A stretch of DNA of 64,000 nt, taken from contig NC_089827.1 in assembly GCF_035046505.1 (NCBI RefSeq), forward strand, positions 62,500,856 through 62,564,855, given 5' to 3'. Position 1 is the first letter of the stretch. Each line of letters starts with the position of its first letter. The stretch is from Tiliqua scincoides. Lineage: Eukaryota; Chordata; Lepidosauria; Squamata; Scincidae. The notes beneath the pieces were generated by a model. That model did no database searches. It worked only from the letters and a program-made list of their open reading frames with translations, and was not told the origin of the DNA. This document shows positions 1-12,000 of the stretch, one piece after another. A program made the translations under genes and the position numbers.

Positions 1-40
1 TCAGACTGGAATCATTCTGGTAGCCTTGCTTTCCTCTTAG

Positions 41-335
41 CCTGGCCTTTGATATGAACCAAGGCGCATTCACCTACTCATGAGTAAACATGCACATGTG
101 GTTCAGTTTTGTGTTCCATAGGGCTCAATACAGTTTCCTTGTCATCTTGGGGGTGGGGGAATTCTTTAAGAGTTTGTTGAGGTTGCATTCATCAAACTGG
201 GTTACTTTTGGTGGTCTGTTCTCTTTGGCCTGCCCTTCAAAGTGGACTGAGGCATGTTTGCCTACTCATGAGTAAATGTGCATGTGCTGCTCCTTTTTTT
301 AGACTTACATGGGGCTCAATATATTTTCCTTGTCA
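41..335. repeat. Degenerate tandem duplication, unit about 188 bp
   Basis: Two related segments (about 41-147 and 227-335) share a GCCTG start, a CCTACTCATGAGTAAA core (at 73 and 261) and a GGGCTCAATA...TTTCCTTGTCA end. They are diverged but collinear, so this looks like an old tandem duplication or two adjacent copies of one unclassified repeat. The stretch 336-990 shows only faint hAT-like and short-repeat remnants and no gene. Confidence 0.55.
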
Positions 336-593
336 GTTATCAGCTTGTCAGTTTCCCAACCTATCAAAAATCAAGTCTCAACCCACAATTTGGAAACCAC
401 CAATATATAGTATTAACCACTGTATCTAACCATGATTAACTTACATTTTTAAACTAGCAAAGTCATCTGAGAAAATGAAGCCTGATGTTAAATGCAGCAC
501 AATCCTAAGTAAAATTACATTAATTCCAATCCCACTGTGTTCAATGAAAATTCTTTATAAGTGCACTCAGACTGCAAGTGAACTCAATGTAAC

Positions 594-625
594 TTACTCT
601 CAATAAACTTACTCTCAATAAACAT
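594..625. repeat. Short tandem repeat, 16-bp unit
   Basis: Two adjacent copies of ACTTACTCTCAATAAA-like sequence; a local slippage duplication in intergenic DNA. Confidence 0.6.
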
Positions 626-994
626 GACTAGAACTGCTATTGATCAACCTTCAGATAACAGCATTAGCAGCTTCCCCCCAACCCAGATGCTGCTTTGAAA
701 AGGAAAGATTTCCTCCTTATAACTTACTATTGGTTATAATAGATACAGACACAGTTCTCACAAAAGATACAGAAACAGTTCCCATTTAAAGGTCAGTCCC
801 TTAAAAAAAGAATTGTTTGAGGCTTAAGAACAGCCCACAATTTTAGCAAGAGCAGTGTCAGAAGATGCAATAAACTGGGAAAACACACAGATGACATTTT
901 TATGCTCTGTGTGGCATACAGCTTCACTTAACACCTGGTGTATGTTTTTAGATACCTTTAAAAGATATTTTCTGAATAATACAACTGCTTAAGT

Positions 995-1344
995 CAATGT
1001 TTCTCCATGTTTGTCCTCCACTTCACCACTTCACATGGTCCACGTATTCAAAATACTACTGGAAGTAACTGGCAATGTCATCATCAACAGTTACTTCTGG
1101 GTTGGGAGGCCAGACGTAATGCAACAAACATCAGCAAGAGGGTTATGGTGAATGGGAATGCTTTTCTGGGAGTGGAAAAGCATGCGTTGGAGCTCTGCCT
1201 GTTGAGCTGAGCCTCCTACCACTGTTTGTTGTGACATGTTCCTTGTCTCGCTGCTGTCCAGAGGTCCCATGTCCAGAGGTCCCATAAGTACCATTAGACA
1301 CCACCCCAAGTACCACTGGTGGTACCACTGGTTGAAAAACACTG
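995..1344 (-). mobile_element. Non-autonomous hAT-type element, 350 bp
   Basis: The ends are imperfect inverted repeats of the CAGTGTTTCTCAA type. The flanks carry an 8-bp target duplication, GCTTAAGT on the left and GCTTAAAT on the right (7 of 8). The interior matches, in reverse, the copies at 15560-16505, 18163-18959 and 21301-21651, including the GTTACTTC and CAACAAACA segments. It encodes no transposase. Short ORFs inside it are chance. Confidence 0.8.
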
Positions 1345-1875
1345 GCTTAAATCATTTCTGCCCAACATTGCATATATGTATCAGGGCTCAAATGTGTACA
1401 CCTGTGGACAGGGCACAAATAATATAATACTAAACACAGGGTGACCAGATACAAAGTGGGGCAGGGGGCCTCTGCTGTGAACCATTGCATAGTAGAGAGA
1501 ATTTTGGCAGCTGATGCTCAACATGGAAAGGTTTAAAAAGCTGCAGCTGCCAAAACTCCCTCTACTATACAATGGTCCACGGTAGAGGCCCTCTGCCCCA
1601 CTTTGTGTCCGGTCACAGTAGCCACAGCACAACATGCACTGGGGTATTTTTGAACCCATAACCACTGATCAGTAGCCTCAAAGTCTGCCAATACATTAAG
1701 AACAAAACACACCCCAGACCCGCTGATAGTGCAACTGAGCAGCCCGTCCCTCTCTCTGGTCCAGTAAGCCCTGCCACACACATGAGGTGAAGGCCACAGG
1801 GATTGCTACACCACACCAAACAAGCCTCAAAACAGGCAGGGGCAGCCCCTCCTCTCAGCCACAGAGGGAGCTAAG

Positions 1876-2149
1876 GGTGCAACCCTCCCAGCCACACTTA
1901 CCCGGGAGCAAGCCCCACTGCCTGCAATGGGACTCACTCCTCCTGAGTAGGCATGCCTACCCTTGGGCTGCATCCTCTCCACACTTAACTAGGAGCAAGC
2001 CCCACTGCCTTCAATGGGCCTTACTCCCAAGTAGACAGGCACAGGATTGGGCTGAAAGGCTGCCATCCTCTCCACGCTTACCTGGGAAAAAGCCCCACTG
2101 ACCTCAATGGGCCTTACTCCCGAGTAGACCTGCCTGGGACCGGGCTCCG
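1876..2149 (-). repeat. Three tandem copies of the GCCCAATCCTA short repeat
   Basis: Three successive reverse-orientation copies (about 1876-1970, 1971-2054, 2059-2149) share the core GGAGCAAGCCCCACTG / CAATGGGCCTTACTCC / GAGTAGAC / GGATTGGGCTG. The array runs directly into the CpG island that begins near 2145. Single dispersed copies of the family occur across the window, so the tandem state here is secondary amplification. Confidence 0.85.
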
Positions 2150-2650
2150 AGGGTGCTGGTGAGCAGGGGGAGCCCCGGCCCCAGCTTCCCCGAGTGGGAG
2201 ACGCCCCAGAGCCCCCCGGCCCCCGCCCGCACCCGCCTGCGAGGGGAGAGAGGCCCTTCCGGGGCCGAAGAGCCCGCCCTCTCCGCCGCCCACAGCAGGC
2301 GCCGCGCAAGGCCCCGCAGCGCACCTCGACCCGCGGCAGGGGGCAGGCGGCCCGGCTGCCCTCCTTCCTCGGCGGGCGCGACTGGGCGGGCGGCCCCACC
2401 GGCACTACATGGCGCGGTGCCGGCCCTCGGCGCTCCTTCCGCCCGGCTGCCAAGACCAGCGGCGGCGGCTGCTGTCACCGGGAAAGAAAACAGGACACGG
2501 GGCCGGAAGTCGTGCCGGAGGAAGCCCCGCCCACCACTCGCCACGACGAAGGCCGTTGAGCGGGGCGGCAAGTTTGAGTGCGGGCGGAGGGGGCGGCCGG
2601 CCGGCCGGCCCTGCCCGTGAGGAAGGGGCCCCGGGAGGGCGCTGGCAGGA
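2145..2650. promoter_or_regulatory. Orphan CpG island, candidate promoter of the next gene
   Basis: About 500 bp of very GC- and CpG-rich DNA contain an ETS/GABP-type CCGGAAGT (2503-2510), several GC boxes (CCCCGCCC near 2525, GGGGCGG near 2561 and 2590) and the GGCCGG triplet run near 2595. Long ORFs in several frames on both strands are low-complexity consequences of base composition, not a gene. By human synteny, ACTR6 is followed by DEPDC4 and SCYL2, and SCYL2 begins with a noncoding 5' exon. I therefore infer that this island may be the SCYL2 promoter, transcribed leftward out of the window. No SCYL2 or DEPDC4 coding sequence was recognised here. Confidence 0.6.
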
Positions 2651-3246
2651 AGGCGGGGCGTTCTCTGTGTGGGGAGGATGCACTGGGGGGCACTGCAGAC
2701 CCTGTGGGGAGGATGCACGGGGAGCACTGTGCAAACTCTGTGTAGAGAGAGGAAGGGCTGAGGCTCCCCCCAGGAGATGATCTCCTGTGCATTTCACTTC
2801 ACAGGTCCTGTTCTTCAGCCTCCATGTTGGTGTGTGATGGACTGAGGCGGACTGGATTTCATTTCTTTGCTTTTACTGTTTCCATTTGCTTTCCATGAAG
2901 CATCTGCTGTGGCAGGAGAGACATTTTTAAATGCATAAGGAAATACACAGGCGGGGTCCTTTGCCGAGGCCCACTAAAGCTCCTCTCCCCCACCCTGGTT
3001 TGGAAAAGGAGCAGGGGAACAAATGAGCCCTAAGTGTTACATCTTCCACTAGCAGGCCTAATACCTCTACACATAAAAGTGAGGGTGGCCCTGCGTGTGG
3101 AATACTGCATGCTGTTCTGTTATCCCGTTTCTAAAAGAATGTTATAGAACTTGAAAACACAACCCAAATGATCGGTGGATTGGCGCACCTTCTCAACGAG
3201 GAAACACTAAAGCAGTGGGCTTCCTAGTTTAGAAAAAGCACCACTA

Positions 3247-3424
3247 AGGGCCCATTCCTATTCAGTTTTCTAGTTCTGATGCTGTTGTGCCAATGGGGAA
3301 TTTACTGCAGCCTGTGGTGGGAGGCAGTCCCAGAGGCCTCCTTAAGGTATGGGAACATTTGTTCCCTTTCCTTGGGCTGCATTGAAGCTGCACCAGTGCT
3401 GGAAAACTGGATACGATTTGGCCC
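3247..3424 (-). mobile_element. Palindromic-ended MITE-like element, 178 bp
   Basis: The ends GGGCCCATTCCTATTCAG and CTGGATACGATTTGGCCC are inverted relatives. The interior (GGGAACATTTGTTCCC, AGGCCTCCTTAAGG) matches in reverse the element at 59694-59872. It is noncoding. Confidence 0.7.
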
Positions 3425-3530
3425 TAGGGAAGGACATGATAGAGGTTTACAAAGCGTGGCTCAAAGTGACTTAAATCTAAGTTAGAGGGTGCCTCTGAGC
3501 ACATGCTCTGCCAACTACCACAAATTAAGA

Positions 3531-3640
3531 ACATAAGAGCCCTGCTGGATCAGGCCAAAGGCCCATCCAGTCCAGCTTCTTGTATCTCACAGTGGCCCAC
3601 CAAATGCCCCAGGGAGCACACAAGACTAATTAGTTCATAG
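3531..3640 (-). mobile_element. CR1 LINE 3' tail, reverse orientation
   Basis: The reverse complement reads as the 3' end of the CR1 copies at 15742 and 20514: GGGGCATTTGGTGGGCC, GATACA.GAAGCTGGACT, GGGCC and GATCCAG, followed by the terminal TTCTTATG. It is only the terminal 110 bp, a typical 5'-truncated LINE insertion. Confidence 0.8.
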
Positions 3641-5290
3641 AGAGTTCGCACAAGAATTAGTTCACAGTCCACTGCTGGTTTCCTCCCAGACTTTGGTTTT
3701 TGCTGGCAAACTTTTTAAAATGCTTTTTGTTGATGCTCTTGTTAAACAACTGGAAATCAGAAATGCTTGCCAATCTACCAAAAAGCACTCAGAGATATAC
3801 CCACAGATCCTGACCTTCTTTCTGCCTGCTGCAATATATGGTGTAAAAGTGGATTCTTTTCCATATGACTGGGACTCAAGTCTGATAGCAGCAGATTGTA
3901 ACTAAATAAATCTGCCTCCTGGGTGGCACGCTCCACCTATGATTCATCACCCCACCATTCTCCAGCCACCTGTGCCAGCCTGCCTGCCTGGGTCAGCCCA
4001 AACTTACCTTCTCCAGACACAGGTCAAGAGCTGATGGGCCAGCACACATCCTTGCACTGGCCTAGCCTGCTCAAGAGTAGCCATAAACATGCTTTATCCC
4101 ATGTTCACAACACTTGGGAGCTGGCACAAGAGACTTTCGGTGGCTTGAAAGAGGGTTGGATTGTTCTGCCCAGGATTTTGGGTGTGATTCACCTGACTTC
4201 TATTAGTTGCTAAGGAACTAGGGTTTTTTTGCCCAGTCCCAAGTGCCTAATAAGTCAGCTGAAGCCAAGATGGCACATGAAAGTTTCTTGTGCAGCACTT
4301 TGTGACAAATCTGTGACAAATCTTTGTGACAAAGAGACAAGTCTGTCTCTTATTTGAATGTTGGCTGAAAATTTCTCCTAAACAATTTTTGAAATGTAAT
4401 TTCTGCTAGGTTATTTTAATCTTTAACTTTTGTATGAAAATAAGCTTCAGCTAATGCCCTTTTTATTCCATCTGGTTCTATTGCTAGATGAAGCAATGCA
4501 GATTTGCTAAACTTTGCTTCTCCCACTTCTCATCTGTTATTTCATCTTTCTTGCCTGTTACTAAACTTAACAGTGTGATAAAATATAGACTAAGAAAAAA
4601 TGTCAGGTTAGAGGTCTGTCTTTCTGTGCCTCCTCCCAGAGGAACCTTAAAAGCCAGGCATTCCACCCACAGTACTTTGGACTTTGATCATGAAATTTAA
4701 CCTTGGTTTTAATCTGGCCTCACCTTTTCAATATAATGGTGGGAATCTAGTCAACATTTTCCAAAAAGGTGAATAAGCAGGGTGGGTTTGATGTATGCAG
4801 AATTTTTTTTTTTTTACCATCAAGGAGCACTCAAAGTTTCAGAACCCCCACTGGATTAAAAAAAAAATCAGTGGATACCAAATCAATGGAAAAATAGAAG
4901 CATGTCTCTTCCACTGTCTATACCAATGCATTCTGGGATGACACTATACTGCATTCAGCCACCAGATGGGGTGAATAATGGAATTTAGTGGAATGAAATT
5001 ATAATTATTCCACAGCACAAAGGTGGGAAATTGGACTTGTGTGCTTTTTCACCTTGTTACAAGGCATTTAAAGGTGGACTTTGGTATCAGTGGTGAGTCA
5101 AATCAGTGGATACCAAGGTCCCACCTGTATTCTGAAGTGTTGTTAACTGGAGGAAGACACTTAAGGATATGTATTTTAATTTTTCTCTGTACTCAGGTTG
5201 CACCTTTTGCCAGTATATTCCTGTATTGTTCAGGAATATGAAAAATAAAATGCTTACTTCTGGTATATAAAACAAGAACTATATATAGTA
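3641..5290. other. Intergenic stretch without recognisable gene
   Basis: This is AT-rich, low-conservation DNA between the CpG island and the 3' end of ACTR6. Short direct repeats (GTGACAAATCT, 4300-4330) and a fragment with ACTATACTGCATTCAGCCAC (near 4945), also found at 36920, indicate old repeat remnants. I searched both strands for DEPDC4-like coding sequence, expected here by mammalian synteny, and recognised none. Confidence 0.5.
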
Positions 5291-5291
5291 C

Positions 5292-5297
5292 TTTAAT
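5292..5297 (-). terminator. Candidate ACTR6 polyadenylation signal (ATTAAA)
   Basis: ATTAAA on the minus strand lies 134 bases past the ACTR6 stop codon. It is the commonest variant of AATAAA. A canonical AATAAA on the same strand is seen only much further on (4462-4467), which would give a 3' UTR of nearly 1 kb. Either may be used. Confidence 0.4.
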
Positions 5298-5361
5298 TCA
5301 TAGTACAGTTCGTGTTCTAAAATCTAAAACATGATCCCCAACATAAGAACACTGGCCAGTT

Positions 5362-5407
5362 CAATTAACAGTATATACAATATACAATTAACAGTATATA
5401 CAATATA
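5362..5407. repeat. Perfect 23-bp tandem duplication in the ACTR6 3' UTR
   Basis: Two perfect back-to-back copies (5362-5384, 5385-5407) of an AT-rich unit beginning CAATTAACAG and ending CAATATA, 24 bases downstream of the ACTR6 stop. The identity implies a recent slippage event. Confidence 0.8.
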
Positions 5408-5430
5408 TTGAAAATACTCAAACTATCAAT

Positions 5431-5560
5431 TTAAATATCAAATTTCTCTTCACATATACTGTGCCCATTTTCTTCATAATCTTCTCTTGTTACTACCATA
5501 TCTTCAAAATCATCATTTTCAGAAATCAGCTTTCCGCCTTCCCATGAATAAGTAATAGGG
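5431..5560 (-). CDS. ACTR6: ACTR6 coding exon 11 and stop
   Basis: Encodes the C-terminal 43 residues (PITYSWEGGKLISENDDF through CEEKFDI) and the stop TAA at 5431-5433. Acceptor TTTCAG|CCC. Confidence 0.96.
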
Positions 5561-8500
5561 CTGAAAGTAAAAATAATTTTATTGTATAAACTGTAAAAAC
5601 GGGGTTTTAAAAATTATATTTACTGTTTCATTATTTTAATTATTGTTGCTGTTTTGATTGCACTTTAGATGGTTATAAGCCACACTGAATGCCCTCACAG
5701 GAGAAATGCTCGATGAAAATCAAACAAATGTATTTACAGTATCAGCTAGGGCTAGAATAATGCAGTAAAGCAGTGGTACTCAAACTTTTCCGGCCAGTGG
5801 CTCCCTTGACCCCCGTGGCTGTTGGCCATGACTCCCCATCATGTTCCTGAGGGCTGGAAGTGACATTATTAAACAGGAAGTGAAGAAGCACGCGTAGCCT
5901 CTGGGAAACCAAGTGCCTCCGGAACAAAGTGCCAAGTATGGCACCGCGAGTTTAGCCTCAGTATGAGCTCAGCAGGGCGAGGAAGCCAGGGCCCCAAACA
6001 CTTCCCTTCTCTTCCCTTGAGAAGAGGGCAGCAAACCCATGAAGGGTTTTAAGTACTCCTAAACAAACAACAAAAAAAACTATGCAGTCAGACAGCCAGC
6101 AGCGGAGTGGGGGCTATCCAGTGTTTTGCGTCAAGTGCAACATGTATGACTATATGCCTCTGGAAGAGGGCGGGGCGGCAGCAGCCACTCTCGCAGCTGA
6201 GCAACTCCCGTTTCTTCTGCTTTAAAAAAAAGCGCAGACGACGGGCAGAAGACTGGCTCATATACTGCCCAGGGATGTGACTGTATCGCTGTGAGAGGAT
6301 ATCCCGTGCCTCCCCTTTGAGTTCCTGGTGCCTCCCTAAAGAGCCATGCCACACAGTTTGAATAACACTGCAGTAAAGGATAACATTGTTTAAAGAAAAA
6401 ATTGAGAATCTGCATACCTAAGTGAGAAAAGCACTTACTTCTCTGGTAAAACAACAGAAACATCATAGTCTGTTGGAGTGAGGCATCGAACCTCAGAGTA
6501 AACACGATCCCTGAAGCCTGGAAAGAGTGTATTTCCTCCAGTCAAAACAATGTTCTTGAAAAAATGAGGCTGCATTTCTATGGAAAAGACCAAATATTCA
6601 CAATAACATTCAACATTCAGAATAACTTCCAAGATTTCTATTGTAAATTAGCCTAGAATGAAAAACAACTGCATGGGAGGAACTGTCAACATGATCGTAT
6701 GCCATGTATTTGGGCATTCCACTAAAACAATGTACTTCCTGACTTAAGAGTGGCGAGTTAATACTGCAGTGTCAAGCACTGTAATGTAGATTGGTGATGG
6801 GCAGATTTTAGGCTTTCAAGAGCCTTTTTTGGCCAAAGCATTAGATGCTACCAATGCAAAAAGCATCTTAGGGAGGCAGAGCCAGTTGCAAAATGGCAGC
6901 AAGTACAATCTTCATTGTTTGGTTGTTTTCAAGCTCCAAACTTCTGCTCATGTTCCAATATTCTGCTCATGTTGGCCAGGGAGGATAGAATAAAAAAATT
7001 CATACCACCAAAGTGGGGCAGGAAGGGACAGATTGAAGATTCAGAAGTTACTCTAGTTTAGCGTTCTAAAGTGAACTTCTGCCTATCCCTGATGTATTAA
7101 ATTAGACATCTGTTCAGATTTTGGTTAGTTTGAAAGAATGTTACAAATTTGACACTGAAGAAGTCAAAACTGGAACTCTTGAATGGAAAGAATAGTTCAA
7201 CTCAGAAAAATATGCTGTGCTGAGTTGCAGGTCTTGAATGAAAATTTTACAGTTCTGAAGTTACAGCTGTGAAATAATGGGTACAAATGTCCATATTTTA
7301 AAGTTATAGCGCAATCCTGTTTTAAAGTTTTAAAGCGCAATATTGCGCTGTTTTAAAATGCAATATTTTAAAGTTACAGCACAATCCTATCTTGTGCTAA
7401 AACAGGCAGACCAGGAGGCCTGCGCTGCATCTAGCACAAGATAAGGGCCCAAAGTGGCTCAGCTGGAGATAAGGGAAACTCTTGATTTATGTTATCTGTG
7501 TTGCTCAGGAAATGGGGTTGGGATCTGGTATAACAGACAGGTCCCAGTCTTGCCTACTGCACTCCGCCCGCCCCAGAATGTCTCCCTCTCACTCCTCTCC
7601 GCCCTCCCCAGACCCTTGCATTGGCTGAGCTCAGCCGATGCAACCCTCCCTACCAGAGTTGGTGCGGAGGCTGAATTCAGCCTCTGTGGACAGGCACGTG
7701 TCCCTGGCTGGCCCAGCCAACTCTTGAGGAGACGTAAATGTGCTTTATGGCACGTTTGCAGCCCTCCTGGGCTAGCACAAGGGACCTGGGCCGGCCCAAG
7801 GTGCACTCAGAATTGTACCCTTAGTTATATATAACAAAACTTTTGTCCTTAAGCAAAACCTAGACTGTACATTCCATCGTTAGATTTTCAAATTGTTACA
7901 CTGTTTTAATACACTACCTTCAGGCAAGTTCTGAATTGAATAAACAATGGCTTCAGGAATTCCCATTTCTTGAATTCCAATATCTGACGGATGGAAGACT
8001 ATCTCTGGAACAGCAAATCTCTCATTTGTAAGACGAAGTATTTGTTCACCAGTTTTGTATTTTCCACTTAACACCATTTCTTCTCTTGGCTAAACTAAAC
8101 AAATGAAAATATTAAGTACACATAATGGCAATTCTGTCTTTCAGCATTTACTTGCCCATGTTGCCCATACAGTAGACTCAAAGAACTGCTAAACTAGTTT
8201 TGCAGGTTTATGAGCTTCCATTTCTCAAACACCAACCCACTGTTCTACATGGCAAACCGCTTTTGCAACTGTGGGGACTTCCAAAAGCAGACTGTGATAT
8301 GGCAGGGAATCTCATTAAAGACAAAAATCAAAACTGCTGGGCATCCCAAGACCTTAAGAAGCTCTTCAGACCCTGTCCAGTACTTGGATATCAAAATAAA
8401 ATAATATTTTTTCTGTCTACTGGCACAACAGTAGTATGCATATAACATAAATCAAACAATGATTTTATTTTGGAATCTACAAATGAATCTATTTTGGAAG

Positions 8501-9009
8501 GCCTTGTGGTCTATACAATTTTAACCTATCACAAAATAGAATTCAGATCTACAGTCTCTTCTCTTTCTCAAACAAGATTGTAGCTGTTAGTACACTCAAG
8601 GGCAAAAAAAGTATGGACAGCTGATGATATTCAAGTCTTCTGTTCGACTGCACTACCATACACACACCTGGGAGTAAGCACCATTGAACTCAATGAGGCT
8701 TATTTCTAAAAAGATGTGCATAGGATAGCACTGCCAGTTGCACTTACAAAGCAAACAGAAGATATGATTACACACAATTACCTTACAAAACCCCTTTTTT
8801 ATTGTACTGAAGTCTGGTAAAACATAGTCCAGCATCACTGTATTTTCTTCCCCTTTCAATCTGGAAGAGATGTTGGAGTTCATAATATATCATGTATCTC
8901 ACAAACATGCAGTGTGTACAAATGATACAATGCCTGCTTTGAAGTTTAGACAACACAGGACTCTCTCACTGTGTGTGTGTGTGTAGTTTAGACAACACAG
9001 GACTCTCTC

Positions 9010-9045
<36 letters not shown>

Positions 9046-12000
9046 TTCATTTCTAGTCCATCAGATAAATAGTAGCAAGAGTAAAGATTAAGGATTAGTG
9101 CAGACAAGATGAGACTATTTTCCTAAGAAGATTTTGAAGAAACTGCAGGTTTTCACAAGGTATTTAAAGGAGGAAGAGGCTGTGCTTTGCACAGAAGACT
9201 GGAGTGGCACTAAAGGACGTGAGATCCAATTCAAAGTTATGAAGCAGCATGGCAACTGCAGAAAATCTGATTTCCTGTGGATAGGATCCATATTTCAGGA
9301 GTAACATATTCAACAGTAGTATATGATTGCCATCCATCACACGGCAATTGGCACAGATTTCATGACTACATTTTTGCCATACCTCTACTGATTATATATA
9401 CAGCTGCAAGATAGAGCCCAAAGAATTTTTCAGTAGCAGCAACACTCCATCAAGAACACATGAATTGTGTTATAATAGATGAGGTGATCTGAGAGAGCAA
9501 CCAAAGGAATGGAATACAGTAAAGGTTCATATAGATGCTGAACCTTCACTTGAAGGTGAAGTAGAAGTCATTATAGCACCATTCCAGATGCTTCAGTAAG
9601 TGACTGTTTCTCCCTTGAATCACAGTAAAAGCCTGGCCAAAATGTACTCTGGGAGATTTATCCGTAATCTCTGGAATGAAGCAGGAACTGGATGTCAGTA
9701 TTTGAAAGAATAACTGCTTGTGCACGGGGATTCTTATCTCCCGCCTCCCATTAATGAACATGTTTCAGGGCAGAACCTGGACATTAGGCCAGATTTCAGA
9801 CTTGAGCCTTGATGAACCCAACTCAAAGGACATTTCTATCAAATACATTTTAAACTGAATATATTAAGTGATTAATGTCAATGGGACTGGGCTATGTATT
9901 TTTTTTTTTTCAGGACCAGGATCTAAATAAGTTCTGCAGGTTTCAGACAAAGCTTCCATTAACTGTATTTAGCAATAGATTAATAAAATAGATATATACT
10001 TGGCAGTCTCCATATCCTTGAAAAAATCTTGTGAAACGTAGCACACATCTTCTTTCACTTGATTAATCACATGGGTTTCATCCATAACATGGAGCTGCCT
10101 ATGAAAATTACAAGTGTTAGAAAATAATGCAATTTATGTTTAGCTTTATTGTGTTCTAATTACTGTTCTATTATTTGTATTAAGTGAAGATTTCCCTAAG
10201 CTTATATGTTATCTGCTGCTAAATGAGGGTTTTTTTCATAATTTAAGTATTAATCCTCTGCAGAGTTACGCATGCTAACTTCTCAACCAAAGAATAACAA
10301 GAGGAATTTGTGCTCGTCATACTGTATTTATCTTCTCAATTAGCTGCAATGAAAACCGGTTTGGCAGTACAGCAGCATTTCCTTTATCTTTAGCTGAACA
10401 AGACACTCATGTTGCCTTAAAATTTTTTGCTCTAGTATAAAAAGAGGAACTGAGCTATACAGGAAAAATACCCTTTTACAATGCTTATGTTCAAAGCATA
10501 AGATAGCGTGACATCTAGTTTCAAAATCTGAAGTTTCACCATCAACACCAATTTGTTCACAATGACAAATCTAATGTAAGGAATTGTTTTAGTACTTCCA
10601 ATATTTGGAAACTGGAACAATTTGGAAAGAAAACTGGATCTTGAAATACGGTCAAATATTGCAACAGGATGAAATTTGTAGCTTAGTGGATTCCAGCATG
10701 TGTATGCAGGGAACAGAGTTACTAGGTTTCTTGCTGAGGCTGAGGGACCCAGAAATCATGTAAATAGAGCCTGAAAAAGACAAGAGCAATTCCAGGAATC
10801 TGTCAGACCCTCAGCCGTCAAGAAGCAACTTATTTCAGATTAAGGCTGTGCTTACTTGATAATGGTAACCACCATTAAAGTGAGTCAGCCAACAAAAACA
10901 GGATATTCCTGAAACCCCAGGCCTTCACTGAACATGATCTCAATGGAGATGGGGAAAAAGCATTATGTACTCACTGCTGAAGTAGATTTTACTATGTATT
11001 CTCTGTAACATACCATCTATTTTTTTCAACAAAAATTTTTATTATACTTTCTATAGTAATAAAAGCCTTGTTTCAAACCCTGTTGCTCACTCTGCACTCT
11101 AATCCAAATAACTTAACAAAAAATCTTCAAACTCCCATTCAGCAACATTAAGAGTTCTAAAGTTGAGCCTCTTTTAAAAAGTATTTTCACTCTATTAAGG
11201 TAACAAAATATTCATCACAGAAAGATCTGCATAAGATTCTAGTAACTTTTGGTTATGGATTTACCTGTAAGAGATTATCTCTTTAAGATGATTGGTTAAG
11301 AGTTTTCCTCCAACATTAATTCTGGAAAAAATATTTTAAAATCTTAATATATTTCACCAGCGTTATTCAAACTCAAGTTCAATTTTTAATTTAAAAAATA
11401 AGATAAATGTTCCACCTTATAATGGCCTCTTTCTTCTTTTTACTTCTGCAGTAAGGTACAATGTGTGTAAAAGAATAGCCACTGTCCACAATGATACAAC
11501 ACAACTCTGAGGGATTATCCCGGAAGTACCTGTGGGCACTGAGAGCACCAGCTGAAACACAATACCATGGCACAGAATCAAATACAGTTCTATGATCCTC
11601 ATAACTATAAGGAGTCTCATTATCAATGCCAAGTTGCAAAAACGAGCTACAAGATGCTCACCATTTACTCGGAGAACAGCTTGGAACTGGTATTCTTCAA
11701 ATAGTATTTCATTCATGGACTCTTGTATTGAACTAAAGTTGAAATAAGGTTCTGTGATGATGATATTGGTATCTACAAAGTCTACCTACACAGAAACAGA
11801 TTTAAAAATTTGGAAACAATGGTTTAGAAACAAAAAGGTACATAAAGCATTCAAACATTTCACACATGATTTCAGTAACCTTTATGCTTAGCCCTGTAAG
11901 GCAAGGCAAAGTTATCATCCCTATATTCTAGAAGGGAAACTGAGGGTTAGAGTGGCTTGATTAATGCCATCTAGTGACTTCAAAGCTAGGGTGATATTCA

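Noticed and set aside
2104-2797. Several overlapping ORFs of 105-207 codons on both strands in the CpG island
   Set aside because: They are Pro/Arg/Ala/Gly-rich products of GC-rich DNA, open in many frames at once, with no recognisable domain.
1-5290. DEPDC4 or SCYL2 coding exons expected from mammalian synteny
   Set aside because: I looked for DEP-domain and pseudokinase start sequences on both strands and recognised none. A database search could change this.
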